Made by a program: the position numbers and the translations under genes. Of a stretch of DNA of 64,000 bases, positions 14,642-25,264 are shown piece after piece. The DNA comes from a virus. The notes under the pieces are model-generated. The model did no database searches, was not told where the DNA came from, and saw nothing but the letters and a program-made list of their open reading frames with translations. Numbering within the stretch: the first letter of the stretch is position 1; every line of letters starts with the position of its first letter. The stretch is taken from positions 29,665 to 93,664 of the IMG/VR virus record IMGVR_UViG_3300037189_023790; one strand, given 5' to 3'.

Positions 14642-17182
14642 ATGGTAAGTAAATATTCAGCAGGAATTCCTATTCTTCAACCCATTTCTACAATGGACAC
14701 CTCTCCTTTATATTCTGCTGTTTCTAAAAAACAGGAACAATATGATAGAGGATTTCTCACTGTACAAAACAACCTTGATAAATTAGCTTCTACAACAGAT
14801 TTGGTAAAGAAAGATGATGTAGAAATGTTTAGTAGAAAAATGCAAGCTAAAGTAGAAGGCTTGAACTCTTTGGGAAATACAGATTTAAGTGATGTGAAAT
14901 TAGCTTCTTCTCTTGCTTCAGATGTTAATTCTATAGCAAATGATAAAGAAGTGAAGGATGCTGTATCTTCTACAGTTCAATATAGAAAATGGATGAAGTC
15001 TTGGGACAATATTCAAAATAACCCTAAGTTTGCTCAATACAATTCTCCTATTAATTATCAATATGATTTAGAGAAGAAAGTGATGCCTTGGTTAAACAAT
15101 CAAACTAAGAATTTTACTGATAGTTCTCCTACATATTTTTTTGACCAGAATGCAGAACTTCTTAAAACCATTAAAGAAATCAAAGGAAGTAGTATTCCCA
15201 CAACAGATGGTAAATATATTGTAAATGGAAAAAGAGTAACACCAGAACAATTACAACAAATTGCTTATGATAAAATCTTAACAGATAATAGATTTCAAAA
15301 GCAGATGGATGTAAATGCTTGGTATGATGTTAAATCTAAAACTCCACAACAAATAACAGAAAGAGCTTTAGCTTTAAAAAACGCAGCTATTGAAAATTAC
15401 AGTGAAAGAATGACTTCCACTGTTAATAAAATGCTGTTAGATAGAGCAGAGAACAAAGATGTTTCTGAATCTGAAATATTTTTACAAAGAGGAGAAGAAG
15501 CCCTCAAACAATTAACAGAAGAAAAAGAAGCATTGTTAACTGGAAAAATTGATATACAACAATTAGCTTTACAAAACCAAAGAGATGGATTATTAGATTT
15601 TGCAGCAAGACAAGCTTGGAGTGACCAAAAACTTACAGCTGACCCTTATGGTGTTCTTAAAAAGAGAGAAGAAAGAACTGATGCAAGATTTCAAGCTACA
15701 ATGGATTATAATGCTCAAAAAGACACTTTAAATTTTCAACTTAAACAAAGAGAATTAGATATTAAAGCACTTAAAGCTACAGGAAAGCTTCCTCAAAACG
15801 GAGTAGGAATGTTAGAAGCTTATGGAGGAACCTACACAGCACCTTCTTCAGGTGTGTTATCAGACCCTGATGCAGACTATATTGATAACTATAATAATGA
15901 GATTGCTTCTAATTTAAAAAGAGGAGATGAACTAATAAAAGACACTGTAGTAAATATTCTTACGACTAATGGGTACTTTAATGCTGCTGCTAAAGTAAAA
16001 ACTTCTACTTCAATAGGAGAAGTTACAGGGGTTATAAATAGAGATACAAAAAAAGATGCAAAAGGAATAGAAATAAGAAGACTCTATAATCAGGTGAGAC
16101 AAAAGTGGATAGATATAAGAGATGGAAAAGATGATGGTGCTTATTTTATAGCTAATCCTGATGTAGCAAAAGCAATGAATCAAGCTCAAAAGGAGTTTGT
16201 AATGGCTGCTGATTTATCAAAGTTGTATAAAGATACAGAAGATGCTATATTAAAAGAAAGAAAAATAAGCAGAGCAGAATTAGAAAAAGCTAAAGTGCAA
16301 GATTTTTCAAGAGAACAATATGAAATAGAAAAAATGCAGTTTGATAAAAACCTAGCTTCAGCAGGAGGAAAAGGTACTCCAAGATTTGCAGAATTTGATG
16401 TGTGGAAAGCTAATAAAAGAAAAGTTGCAATTAATGAAAAAACACCTTTAGCTGAACTAAACAAAAGACTTGCTAAACACGAAACTTCTAAAAAGTTATT
16501 TTATAACATCACTCCTAATAAAGACTTAATGAAAACTGAAAAAGGAGATTATTCTTGGGGAGCGTTAACTAATGGTATTCTTGATACAGCTTTGCAAGAA
16601 GGAGTAAAACTTACAGGAAAAGAAGGAACATTTCCTTTATGGGGACAACAATTAGGAAAACTTGCAGAAAAAAATGCAGATGATTTAAAAGATGTTGAAA
16701 TAGATAATGTACTATCTGTTTCTTCTCAAGGACTTGCTACAGTGAAATTTAAAAAAGGAAGTGGAGATAATGCAGAAACTATTGTTGGTGTTGTACAGCT
16801 TAATCCTGCTCAAACAGCTTTATGGATGGGAAACAAAAACACTGATACAAGATTTTCTGATATGATAAAAAGAAATAAAACATCAGGAGCTTTAAATACA
16901 ACATACAAAGGGATAGTGGTTCCTTACGAAATTGGTTATAATCCCAGTTCAGATAGTTTTCAAGTAATAATTAGAAGAGGAAATAATCCAAGACCCTTAA
17001 AACAAGGTCAAGAGATTTACACATCTAAAAGAGCAGAAGAATTGGAAGTAGCTATAGAAGAACGAATGCAGGAAATTCATCAAATGTTTATTGCTAAAAA
17101 TATTCCTAAAGATAAATGGGTGGATATGGCTGCTGATATTCTTACAAATACAATTAATTCTGACTCTAACGCTTACAAATAA
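14642..17182 (+). CDS. Internal virion (cargo-like) helical protein
   Basis: An 846-residue, mostly helical protein rich in Lys/Glu/Ala/Gln with long coiled-coil stretches (about residues 20-110, 235-390 and 520-600). The N-terminus MVSKYSAGIPILQPI is followed by a QEQYDRGF helix seen in many large phage internal proteins. The C-terminal 250 residues look more globular (TEKGDYSWGALTNG, then IVGVVQLNPAQTALWMG). There is no signal peptide. The position directly before the giant RNA polymerase cassette, with TAATG stop/start overlap to the next gene, fits the cargo proteins packed in crAss-like capsids. No enzymatic motif is seen. Structural role likely; exact identity is inference. Confidence 0.6.
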   Translation: MVSKYSAGIPILQPISTMDTSPLYSAVSKKQEQYDRGFLTVQNNLDKLASTTDLVKKDDVEMFSRKMQAKVEGLNSLGNTDLSDVKLASSLASDVNSIANDKEVKDAVSSTVQYRKWMKSWDNIQNNPKFAQYNSPINYQYDLEKKVMPWLNNQTKNFTDSSPTYFFDQNAELLKTIKEIKGSSIPTTDGKYIVNGKRVTPEQLQQIAYDKILTDNRFQKQMDVNAWYDVKSKTPQQITERALALKNAAIENYSERMTSTVNKMLLDRAENKDVSESEIFLQRGEEALKQLTEEKEALLTGKIDIQQLALQNQRDGLLDFAARQAWSDQKLTADPYGVLKKREERTDARFQATMDYNAQKDTLNFQLKQRELDIKALKATGKLPQNGVGMLEAYGGTYTAPSSGVLSDPDADYIDNYNNEIASNLKRGDELIKDTVVNILTTNGYFNAAAKVKTSTSIGEVTGVINRDTKKDAKGIEIRRLYNQVRQKWIDIRDGKDDGAYFIANPDVAKAMNQAQKEFVMAADLSKLYKDTEDAILKERKISRAELEKAKVQDFSREQYEIEKMQFDKNLASAGGKGTPRFAEFDVWKANKRKVAINEKTPLAELNKRLAKHETSKKLFYNITPNKDLMKTEKGDYSWGALTNGILDTALQEGVKLTGKEGTFPLWGQQLGKLAEKNADDLKDVEIDNVLSVSSQGLATVKFKKGSGDNAETIVGVVQLNPAQTALWMGNKNTDTRFSDMIKRNKTSGALNTTYKGIVVPYEIGYNPSSDSFQVIIRRGNNPRPLKQGQEIYTSKRAEELEVAIEERMQEIHQMFIAKNIPKDKWVDMAADILTNTINSDSNAYK

Positions 17183-20100
17183 TGCCAGAACCTATTATAC
17201 CAAATTTTCCTAACATACCTCTTAGTTTTCCTGCACCACAAGCAGATAAAACAAAACTTATTGTTCCTTCAATAGGAGGAGTGAGAGGAAAAGAAGACCT
17301 ACTTACATCCGCACAAAAATTAGCTAATACTCCTTTTAAAAAGAATAATGAGTTTAACACACCTTATTCAGAAGTGAGTAAGGAAGACCTTGCTCGTTAT
17401 CCTAATGAAACTGTATTTGAGAGTATAAACACCAATCCTTCTTATGAGGATGCGATGAGAAACACTCAATCAGAAACAGAAAGAGCTTGGAACACCACTA
17501 AGGTGTTTGGAGCAAATGCTGCTTCTATGTTTACTACAGGACTTGCTACAATTCCTAATGTTATAGGAAGTGTGATGAACAACACTATAGGAGAAACAGA
17601 GTTTGGTAAAGAGTTTAATTTGGGATATGATAGTGGAGTAAACAAATCTCTATTTGAATGGAGAGATGAGATAGAAGCTCAAAACAGAAATTATAAATCA
17701 GATTGGGCAAATAATCACTGGATACAAAATCTTCTTCCTTTTATTGGAGATGGGGGATTTCAAGAAGCTGTTAAATCAGCAGGGTATGGATTGGGTGTAG
17801 CTGCTGAAATGTATTTAACAGGAGGACTTAGTAAAATATTAGGAGTTGGTACAGCGTTTGCTAAAGTAGCAAATGGTACAGCTAAATTAGGAGGAAAAAT
17901 TGCTTCTTCTATTTATGCCGTTGATAAAATGGAAAATGCTGTAAAAGGAATTGCAGATGCAGCTTCCACTTTTAGCAGAATAAATCCAGCTTTATCTACA
18001 GAAGCTAACATTTTAAGATTTGCAGAAAAGGTTCCTGATGCTTTTAGATTGTATGTAGGTGCTCATGGAGAAGCTTCATTTGAAGCTCTTGAAGGAGAGC
18101 AGAGGATGAAACAAGAGTTGGGAAAATTGTATGAACAAAAGAATGGTAGAAAAGCAGAAGGTGATGATTTAAAACTTATAGAGAAGATTTCTAAAAAAGC
18201 AGGGCAGGATAGATATTTATTAAACCTTGCTGTACTTGCTGTTCCTAATTATTTACAAGTGGGTAAACTAATGGAAACATTTCCATTGGGTAGAACTGCT
18301 AAATCTTTCTGGGATGATGTAAGACCTAACTCTGTAATTTTTGATGAAGCTACAAGGAAATTCGGTGTTAATACAAAAGGATTTGAATTTAAAACATCTT
18401 CTCCATTCTGGGAAAAAGGAGTAGGTAAAGCAGTCAAAAAAGCAACAGAGGGTAGTGTAGGATTTTTAGCAAGATTTCCTAAATCCACTCTATCTATTTC
18501 TGAAGGATTTGAAGAATTAGGACAGCTTTATATTGATGAACTTACTAATAGTACATATAAAACAGCTTTTTTAAATAAGGATAAATCTCCTACATTAACT
18601 AATTGGGAAGCAAATAAAAATGCTTTATCTAAAGTGTTTTCTAAAGAAGGAGCAGAATCTTTTTTAATGGGGATAATTGGAGGGGTTGCTCAACAAGGAG
18701 GTACAAAAATCTTTGAAATGTTGAGAGATGATTTCAAAGGTAATACAAAGGAAGAACTTGCTAAAAATCAAGTGTTAGCTGAACAACTTAATACATTGAT
18801 TAAGGACGATGCCCCTAAAGCTTTTCAAGAATATTTAAACAGTGTTAATGCAAATTCTATTGGTGGAAGTGCTGTTAATAAAATAAAATCAACATTAGCT
18901 ACAGAAAATCTATCCGAAGCTCAAAACATTGCTGCACAAGGAAATGACCAATTTAATTATCAAAATCTTAAACAACAAAATCTATTTGAATTTATTTCTC
19001 CATTTGTTGAAAATGGAAAGATAGATGTTTTAACAAGTTATTTAGAAGATTTAAAAAAATACAAAGAAGAGGATTTAGGAGAATTTTTTGGGAACAACAC
19101 AGAAATTTCAAGCGTATATTCTTTTGTTGATAGTGCTATTTCAAAAGCAAAAGAATTAGATAAAGTGCAAAAAAATATAGCAATTAGATATATTAATCCT
19201 TATAAAATATCTCCTAATAATGAGGAAGAAACTACTAAATATGTTCTTTATGAGAATTTCAAAAAAGAATTAGGACATAAAATATGGAATCTTTCAAGAT
19301 TTAATGAAAGAAAAAATGAAATAGCTTCTGAATTAGGACAATATAAAGATTTCTTTAAACTTGCATCTGAATCTCTTTCTGAGTTTAAAACGCTTATTGA
19401 TAGTAAAATTACAACACTAAAAGGAGAAATTGCTGCTATTAATGCTATTCCTCTTTCAGGAGAAGCTGGAGCTTTTAATAGAAATCTTGAAACTTTGAAA
19501 CTTACACAATTAGAAGCTCTTGAAAATGCTAAAAAGAATTTAGATGTAAAAAATGAGGAAGAATATGTAGATGCTGTGAGAGCTACATTTGAAGCGTTTA
19601 CACAGGAAACTGTTGATGATATTCCTGATAAATTACAAAGAGCATTTGATTTGGGATTGTTAGATAGAAGTATTAAACAAACAGAATTGATTTATAAAGC
19701 TCTTGACAAACAATCAGGGTTTGAAACTTTTATTAAAGATAGAGAGGCATTCTTTAGTGATGTTACAAATAAAAAGGAACTTGAAAAGAAAATAGAAGAA
19801 AATAAAGATGTTATAAAATCCTCTAATTTAGATGATGATATTCTTAATGGAATTGTTGCAGAAAATAATTCTAAAGATATTCCTGAAGCAATTGCTAAAG
19901 AGCAGATAAAGCAGGTAAAAAAAGACCAAGTAGAAGCTGTTAAAGTAAATGAAAAAGCAAATTTTTATGAGTATAGTGGTAAGTTCTGGAAAATTATTCC
20001 TGAAAAAGGAAAAGAATATATACAGGAATTACAAGCTGATGGAAAAGTAAAAAGACCAATTACTAAAATCCTTTATGATAAAACTAAAATAACCCTTCTT

Positions 20101-23100
20101 CCTTCATCAACAAAAATTGTAGAGCCTATAAAAGGAGTGAATGTTTATTTTATTGCAGATGGAAAAGGATATGGTAGAAATACTAATTCTTACGAAAATG
20201 GAGAGTTTACAGATAAGAATTATTATCCATTAAAACCTGATGGAAAAGGATATTTAAGTAAATTACTCTTTTCACCTATAAATATTGTTCCAACACAAAG
20301 CTTTCAAACTCTTGCAGAATTAAATAAAGCATTAGGGGTTTCACCTGTTGAAATCAGTACACAGGATGAATGGGATGTAGAGCTTCCACAAGCAGATAAA
20401 ACAAAACCCGAATTTCAAATACATCCATCTATTTTAAATCTTAGAAAAGAAGGTAGTGAAAGAGGAATTCTTATATATGCAGAAGCAGGTAGTGGTAAAA
20501 GTGATTTTGTCAGTAAGTATAGTCCAAATGTTCCTGTTATTGAAGCAGATGATAGAATTGTAAAATACTTACAGGAGAAATATCCTTTATTATCTTTTAC
20601 TGTTGAAGAAATAGAGAGGAGAAGAAAAAAAGAATTAGAATCTATAAGTGGAATTAAAAGAATAAGTGGAGGTAAAACCTCTTATGCTTGGAGAGCTTCT
20701 GATGGTTCAAATGTTTTTAGTTATGATAATGTTGTTTCTAAAGAAGAAGTTGAAAATAAAATTAATGAAAAATATAACAAACAAATTAATACACTTGAAA
20801 CATCTGGTTATATTGGTGTATTAACAAATGCAGGAATTAATTTTTCAGAAGCAGAAAGTGAAAACGTCAAGAATCTACTTATAGATGTAATTAAAGAAAA
20901 TAAAAACAGTGTAGTGTTGTTTTCAAATCTTAATGTACTTTCTAAATTTACAACAATAGATTTAATTGTAAACAAGAAGAATAAAGCTACATTAGGAAAT
21001 GTTCCTGTATATGAATTAGAGGAAGGGTTTGTAGAAAATTTATTGAGAGATGGAATTACTGTTAATAAAGCTAAATCTTTTACACAATCTAAAATAGTAA
21101 CTGTTTATCATCATACCAAAACACCTATTAAAGATTTTGATTTTAATAATTTTCAAAGAGGAAAAAAACAAATAAGTCAATTTGGAGATGGCTTAAATGT
21201 ATCTTCTAATTCCACCTCTTTTTTAATTAACAGATATGGAAATCCTATAGAGGGGGAAATTGATGAAAAAGATTTTATTGAGATTGATTCAAACAAAACA
21301 GGGAAAGAAATTTCAATATTACTTAAAAAGCAAGGATTTATATTGTCTGAAAATTATGATGATTTTAATGAATCTTTAAATATAAATCCCGGAGATTCAA
21401 TGGTTTTATTTACAGACTTTCAAAAAAATAATAATACAGTTAATGGTGTTAAAATATTGAATCATGTTTTAGGAGAAAATAATGAAAAAATAGCTCCTTT
21501 TTATGTAATTTATAACGCTAAATCTTTTTATGGAAAAGGTTCATTAAATAAAAAAATACAAGAAACACCCAAAGTAGGTAGTGGTGTAGTAGATAACCCT
21601 GCATTAAGTGTAGAGAGTACGGCTAAAGCGTTGGATGAAGTTGTTAATGATAAAAATCTTTCAGACCAACAGAAGTTAATGAAAGGGGCAGAAGTAATTT
21701 CTTCTGTCTTAGAACCTGTTTTAGAGAATATGCCAAATGCAGATAAATTAGCTTTAGCAGAATTAACAGGAGATAAAACAAATGCCATTAAGAAAAATAA
21801 GATAGCGATAGAATATGTAAAAGCGAAAATAAATAATTCAAATCCTGAATTAGTAAAAGCAGTAGAATCCCTACTATTTAAAGAACAATCTACATCTACT
21901 ACTCAATCTGGAATAGAAGCTAAGAAAGCTGATATAGAAAGAAGAAGAGAAGAATTAGGATTACAAAAGGTATTAAATATTTATCCTCCTGACCAATCTA
22001 GTGGTTATAGAATAAAAATAAAGGGAGATAAATATGAAGTTCTTGTTCAATTTACAGGTAAAAAATGGGATATTTTTCCTAAACAAAAAAATGGAAAATT
22101 TCAAGCAACTGACCCTGAAACAGGCAATGCTTTAATAATTAATAAAGAACAAGGTAGAAAATTAGTAGAAAAATATTTACCTAAAAAACTTATTGATTTG
22201 ATAGAACAAGCTGAATCTATTAAAGGGATTGAAAATCAACAAAAATTTGAACAAGGTAAAATTAAAGAGTATGTGGATTTATTTAGAAAAGAATGGTTAC
22301 AAGAAAGAATACCTATAGAAAAAGAATTGCTAGAATTTTATCAATCTGATAAATTTGATAGAGAAAAAGAATCTAAGGAAAGAGTAATAAAAGCACAACA
22401 AGGAGTAATTGCTAAATATAATGTAGAATTAGTAGAGCTATATAGAAAAGAAGAGCAAGCAGAATATGCTGCAATGTCTAATCCAAATGATGAAGCAAAG
22501 AAAAAAGAAATTTATGATAGGTATGATAAGTTAATCACTCCTTTATTAAATAAAATTAAAAAAGATGTAACACCTACACAATCAAATGAAGGAAGTATTC
22601 TTTATTATGGAGGAACTGATGAAAATGGAAAATTTTATGATGACTATAAAAGAAAAGCTGGAGAAGAATTCTATTTTCAAATTGTTCCAAATGCAGATGG
22701 AACAGCTAAATTAATTCCTAATACTTCTTTACAAACTGCAAAAGTAATGTTAGAAAATAGAAATATTTTTGATGCTTCTGTAGTGTTTGATAAGGTAAGT
22801 TATACCCCAACAAAGATGTTTGTGTTGGAAGATGGTATAGTTCAAAAAACAACTGATGGGTGGGAGATAATTAAAAAAGCAGTTGTTACTATAATTGATG
22901 AAAAAACTAATATTGAAAAAGCAATACAAGACGAATTAAATAACTTAATAAATAAGTATTCAATTAAACCTCGTATTAAAGATTATGTTATAAATAAAAA
23001 TACTACAGAAAGAGATTTACAAAGACAATTTCTAATAGGGTATAATATGGCTGTATCTATAAAAAAAGATATTGATTTTATATATTCTAAATATAATAAA

Positions 23101-25263
23101 AACTTAACTCCTTTAGAAAACACTCAAAATTTATTACAATCAAATGAAGAAGAAAAAGGAATTTCTAATGTAACAAATCTCTTATATGAAATAGCTCCTA
23201 TTAAAGCATTTGGTACACAAGACCCTGTAGCTTTAGTAGAAGCTTATATTTCGGCTTTAAAAAGTTGGGAGCTTCCTGAAGTTCCTACATTTGGATTTGA
23301 TAACAGAGAGAATAGAAAAGCAGCAAGAGAATGGTTTTCTACATTATTTAAACAACATCAAATTTCTCTTATTAATAAACTAAAACTTAAATTTCCTAAT
23401 AATTGGAAACAAGTGTTAGCTGAAAATGTAGAGATTATAAGAGAAGATGGAGGAAGTAATGCTTCTTTAGGAAATGGATTACAGCAAAATGGAAATGTAC
23501 AAAGATGGACATTTGTTATTAATAAGCAATTTGTACAGGATACTCTTGGTAGAACATATCCAACAGATTTTCCTTTTGTTTTACATTCTATTAAAGGAGA
23601 AAATGGTGTAACTTATAATGGACAATCTATTATTGATTTACCCTTTGAGAAGATTAAGGATTTAGGAATTAACGGAAGAATTACAGAACAAAAACAATGG
23701 GATGATTTTGTAAAGAAATATAAAGCCACAATAAACTTACTTAATAAAGGTGTTTCATTTTCTCAAGCTTTTGACTTGGAACATGAGGTGTATGGATTTT
23801 TAACTAAAGATTCAGAGTTTAGAAAAACAGATTATCAAAATGTAGGAAAAGAGTATGTTTATAATACTTATGAGATAGATGGAAAGAATTACATTGTGTA
23901 TGTAATTAATCCTACAGATGGATTTTCAGAACAAAGTGTTGTATATTTGTTGGATGAAAACTACAATCCTATAACAGATGTAGAAGCAGAAAATGCTATA
24001 ATAAATGAAATATCAACTAATACAAATGAAGTGATAAACCATCAAGGAAGACAATTAGTTAGTACAAGAATGGATGGAGGTAAAAAACTGTTTACATCTG
24101 TTCCATTAAAACAAAAGGATTTTTCAAATCTCTCTGCTGTTATTGATTTTTTAAAAGCTAATGAAAAAAATCCTAAAGAAGAGATTTCTGTAGATGGAAT
24201 TTACATTTCTATTCAAGATTACAAAGCAGATGGAGGGTTAAGATTTAATGCTCCTAAAAGTTTAAATAAACCACAATATGAATTTTCTATTTCTTTAGTT
24301 CCTATTAATAAACAAGATGATGTTAAAAAAACTATTTATATCAGTATTGATAAAAACACAAAAGATTTTCAAGGAGATTTGTTAAAAAAATTAAAAGACC
24401 AAGCTATTAAACAAAAAGATAAGAAAGACAATTCAGGATTAAAGTATTTTACAAAAGAAACAAAAGTAGAATTATTAGAATCTTTAAAAGATAAAAATAC
24501 AGCAGGAGATGACTTAGCTACACTACCTTATTTAGTTGCTAATACTCTTCCTGTTCAATACAATGTTGATAGATGGGTATTAATTCCTAAAACTAATATT
24601 GTAAAAGCTACACCTACTGTTCAAACTATTCCTGTAGCTCAAGTAGTAGAAGAGATTGAATTTAATGCTGAAAATACAGGAGAAGAAATTCCTTTTGTTC
24701 CTACAATAAATAAATCTACCGAAACAAAAGAAATTAAAAGTGGAGATATATTACAAGTATATTCTGTGGATACTGATAATCCTGTAGCTGAATATATACT
24801 TACTAAAGAGGGTAATCAATATAAGATGGCTGAGTTATCTAATCCTTCAGATACATTACCTTTAAAAGAACAGCTTTTGTTTGATAATTTATCTAAAGAT
24901 GATAATACTATGGGTAAGTGGAGAATAAAAAGAAATAGTTCTAACAAAACAAAAGAGGAAACTATTGAACAAAAAGTATTTAATTTGTTAAAAAATGAAC
25001 AAGGGGTGATTTATATCAATTCTCTTCCTTATTGGGGAATTACAAATTTAAAGGGGTTTTTTATGAACGATAAACTTTTAGATAAAAAGCTTAATGATTT
25101 ATTATTAGGAGATACATCAAAAGGTAAAAAAGCATTAAATAAACTAATAGACACGGGTAACGTGGATGTAAAATATGCTTTTACACAAAGAACACCTACA
25201 ACAAGAATTGAAGATAATAACATAACACAAAGAGTAAATAATATTTTAGCAAGCTGTTTTTAA
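17182..25263 (+). CDS. Giant virion protein of the RNA polymerase cassette, with P-loop and ART-like domains
   Basis: 2693 residues, first of three giant proteins. Residues about 100-170 and 200-330 contain Gly/Ala-rich helices that may interact with membranes, followed by long coiled coils (to about 900). A P-loop AEAGSGKS stands at 1100-1107 in a kinase-like module (followed by VIEADDRIVKYL and a charged helix). It leads directly into VTVYHHTKTPIKDFDF (from about 1307) and FGDGLNVSSNS, a layout resembling ADP-ribosyltransferase folds. The C-terminal third is strand- and helix-mixed and ends RVNNILASCF. It is probably packaged with the polymerase and injected; the P-loop/ART module could modify host proteins. 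TAATG overlap links it to the upstream cargo gene. The ART call rests on weak motif resemblance. Confidence 0.7.
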   Translation: MPEPIIPNFPNIPLSFPAPQADKTKLIVPSIGGVRGKEDLLTSAQKLANTPFKKNNEFNTPYSEVSKEDLARYPNETVFESINTNPSYEDAMRNTQSETERAWNTTKVFGANAASMFTTGLATIPNVIGSVMNNTIGETEFGKEFNLGYDSGVNKSLFEWRDEIEAQNRNYKSDWANNHWIQNLLPFIGDGGFQEAVKSAGYGLGVAAEMYLTGGLSKILGVGTAFAKVANGTAKLGGKIASSIYAVDKMENAVKGIADAASTFSRINPALSTEANILRFAEKVPDAFRLYVGAHGEASFEALEGEQRMKQELGKLYEQKNGRKAEGDDLKLIEKISKKAGQDRYLLNLAVLAVPNYLQVGKLMETFPLGRTAKSFWDDVRPNSVIFDEATRKFGVNTKGFEFKTSSPFWEKGVGKAVKKATEGSVGFLARFPKSTLSISEGFEELGQLYIDELTNSTYKTAFLNKDKSPTLTNWEANKNALSKVFSKEGAESFLMGIIGGVAQQGGTKIFEMLRDDFKGNTKEELAKNQVLAEQLNTLIKDDAPKAFQEYLNSVNANSIGGSAVNKIKSTLATENLSEAQNIAAQGNDQFNYQNLKQQNLFEFISPFVENGKIDVLTSYLEDLKKYKEEDLGEFFGNNTEISSVYSFVDSAISKAKELDKVQKNIAIRYINPYKISPNNEEETTKYVLYENFKKELGHKIWNLSRFNERKNEIASELGQYKDFFKLASESLSEFKTLIDSKITTLKGEIAAINAIPLSGEAGAFNRNLETLKLTQLEALENAKKNLDVKNEEEYVDAVRATFEAFTQETVDDIPDKLQRAFDLGLLDRSIKQTELIYKALDKQSGFETFIKDREAFFSDVTNKKELEKKIEENKDVIKSSNLDDDILNGIVAENNSKDIPEAIAKEQIKQVKKDQVEAVKVNEKANFYEYSGKFWKIIPEKGKEYIQELQADGKVKRPITKILYDKTKITLLPSSTKIVEPIKGVNVYFIADGKGYGRNTNSYENGEFTDKNYYPLKPDGKGYLSKLLFSPINIVPTQSFQTLAELNKALGVSPVEISTQDEWDVELPQADKTKPEFQIHPSILNLRKEGSERGILIYAEAGSGKSDFVSKYSPNVPVIEADDRIVKYLQEKYPLLSFTVEEIERRRKKELESISGIKRISGGKTSYAWRASDGSNVFSYDNVVSKEEVENKINEKYNKQINTLETSGYIGVLTNAGINFSEAESENVKNLLIDVIKENKNSVVLFSNLNVLSKFTTIDLIVNKKNKATLGNVPVYELEEGFVENLLRDGITVNKAKSFTQSKIVTVYHHTKTPIKDFDFNNFQRGKKQISQFGDGLNVSSNSTSFLINRYGNPIEGEIDEKDFIEIDSNKTGKEISILLKKQGFILSENYDDFNESLNINPGDSMVLFTDFQKNNNTVNGVKILNHVLGENNEKIAPFYVIYNAKSFYGKGSLNKKIQETPKVGSGVVDNPALSVESTAKALDEVVNDKNLSDQQKLMKGAEVISSVLEPVLENMPNADKLALAELTGDKTNAIKKNKIAIEYVKAKINNSNPELVKAVESLLFKEQSTSTTQSGIEAKKADIERRREELGLQKVLNIYPPDQSSGYRIKIKGDKYEVLVQFTGKKWDIFPKQKNGKFQATDPETGNALIINKEQGRKLVEKYLPKKLIDLIEQAESIKGIENQQKFEQGKIKEYVDLFRKEWLQERIPIEKELLEFYQSDKFDREKESKERVIKAQQGVIAKYNVELVELYRKEEQAEYAAMSNPNDEAKKKEIYDRYDKLITPLLNKIKKDVTPTQSNEGSILYYGGTDENGKFYDDYKRKAGEEFYFQIVPNADGTAKLIPNTSLQTAKVMLENRNIFDASVVFDKVSYTPTKMFVLEDGIVQKTTDGWEIIKKAVVTIIDEKTNIEKAIQDELNNLINKYSIKPRIKDYVINKNTTERDLQRQFLIGYNMAVSIKKDIDFIYSKYNKNLTPLENTQNLLQSNEEEKGISNVTNLLYEIAPIKAFGTQDPVALVEAYISALKSWELPEVPTFGFDNRENRKAAREWFSTLFKQHQISLINKLKLKFPNNWKQVLAENVEIIREDGGSNASLGNGLQQNGNVQRWTFVINKQFVQDTLGRTYPTDFPFVLHSIKGENGVTYNGQSIIDLPFEKIKDLGINGRITEQKQWDDFVKKYKATINLLNKGVSFSQAFDLEHEVYGFLTKDSEFRKTDYQNVGKEYVYNTYEIDGKNYIVYVINPTDGFSEQSVVYLLDENYNPITDVEAENAIINEISTNTNEVINHQGRQLVSTRMDGGKKLFTSVPLKQKDFSNLSAVIDFLKANEKNPKEEISVDGIYISIQDYKADGGLRFNAPKSLNKPQYEFSISLVPINKQDDVKKTIYISIDKNTKDFQGDLLKKLKDQAIKQKDKKDNSGLKYFTKETKVELLESLKDKNTAGDDLATLPYLVANTLPVQYNVDRWVLIPKTNIVKATPTVQTIPVAQVVEEIEFNAENTGEEIPFVPTINKSTETKEIKSGDILQVYSVDTDNPVAEYILTKEGNQYKMAELSNPSDTLPLKEQLLFDNLSKDDNTMGKWRIKRNSSNKTKEETIEQKVFNLLKNEQGVIYINSLPYWGITNLKGFFMNDKLLDKKLNDLLLGDTSKGKKALNKLIDTGNVDVKYAFTQRTPTTRIEDNNITQRVNNILASCF

Positions 25264-25264
25264 T

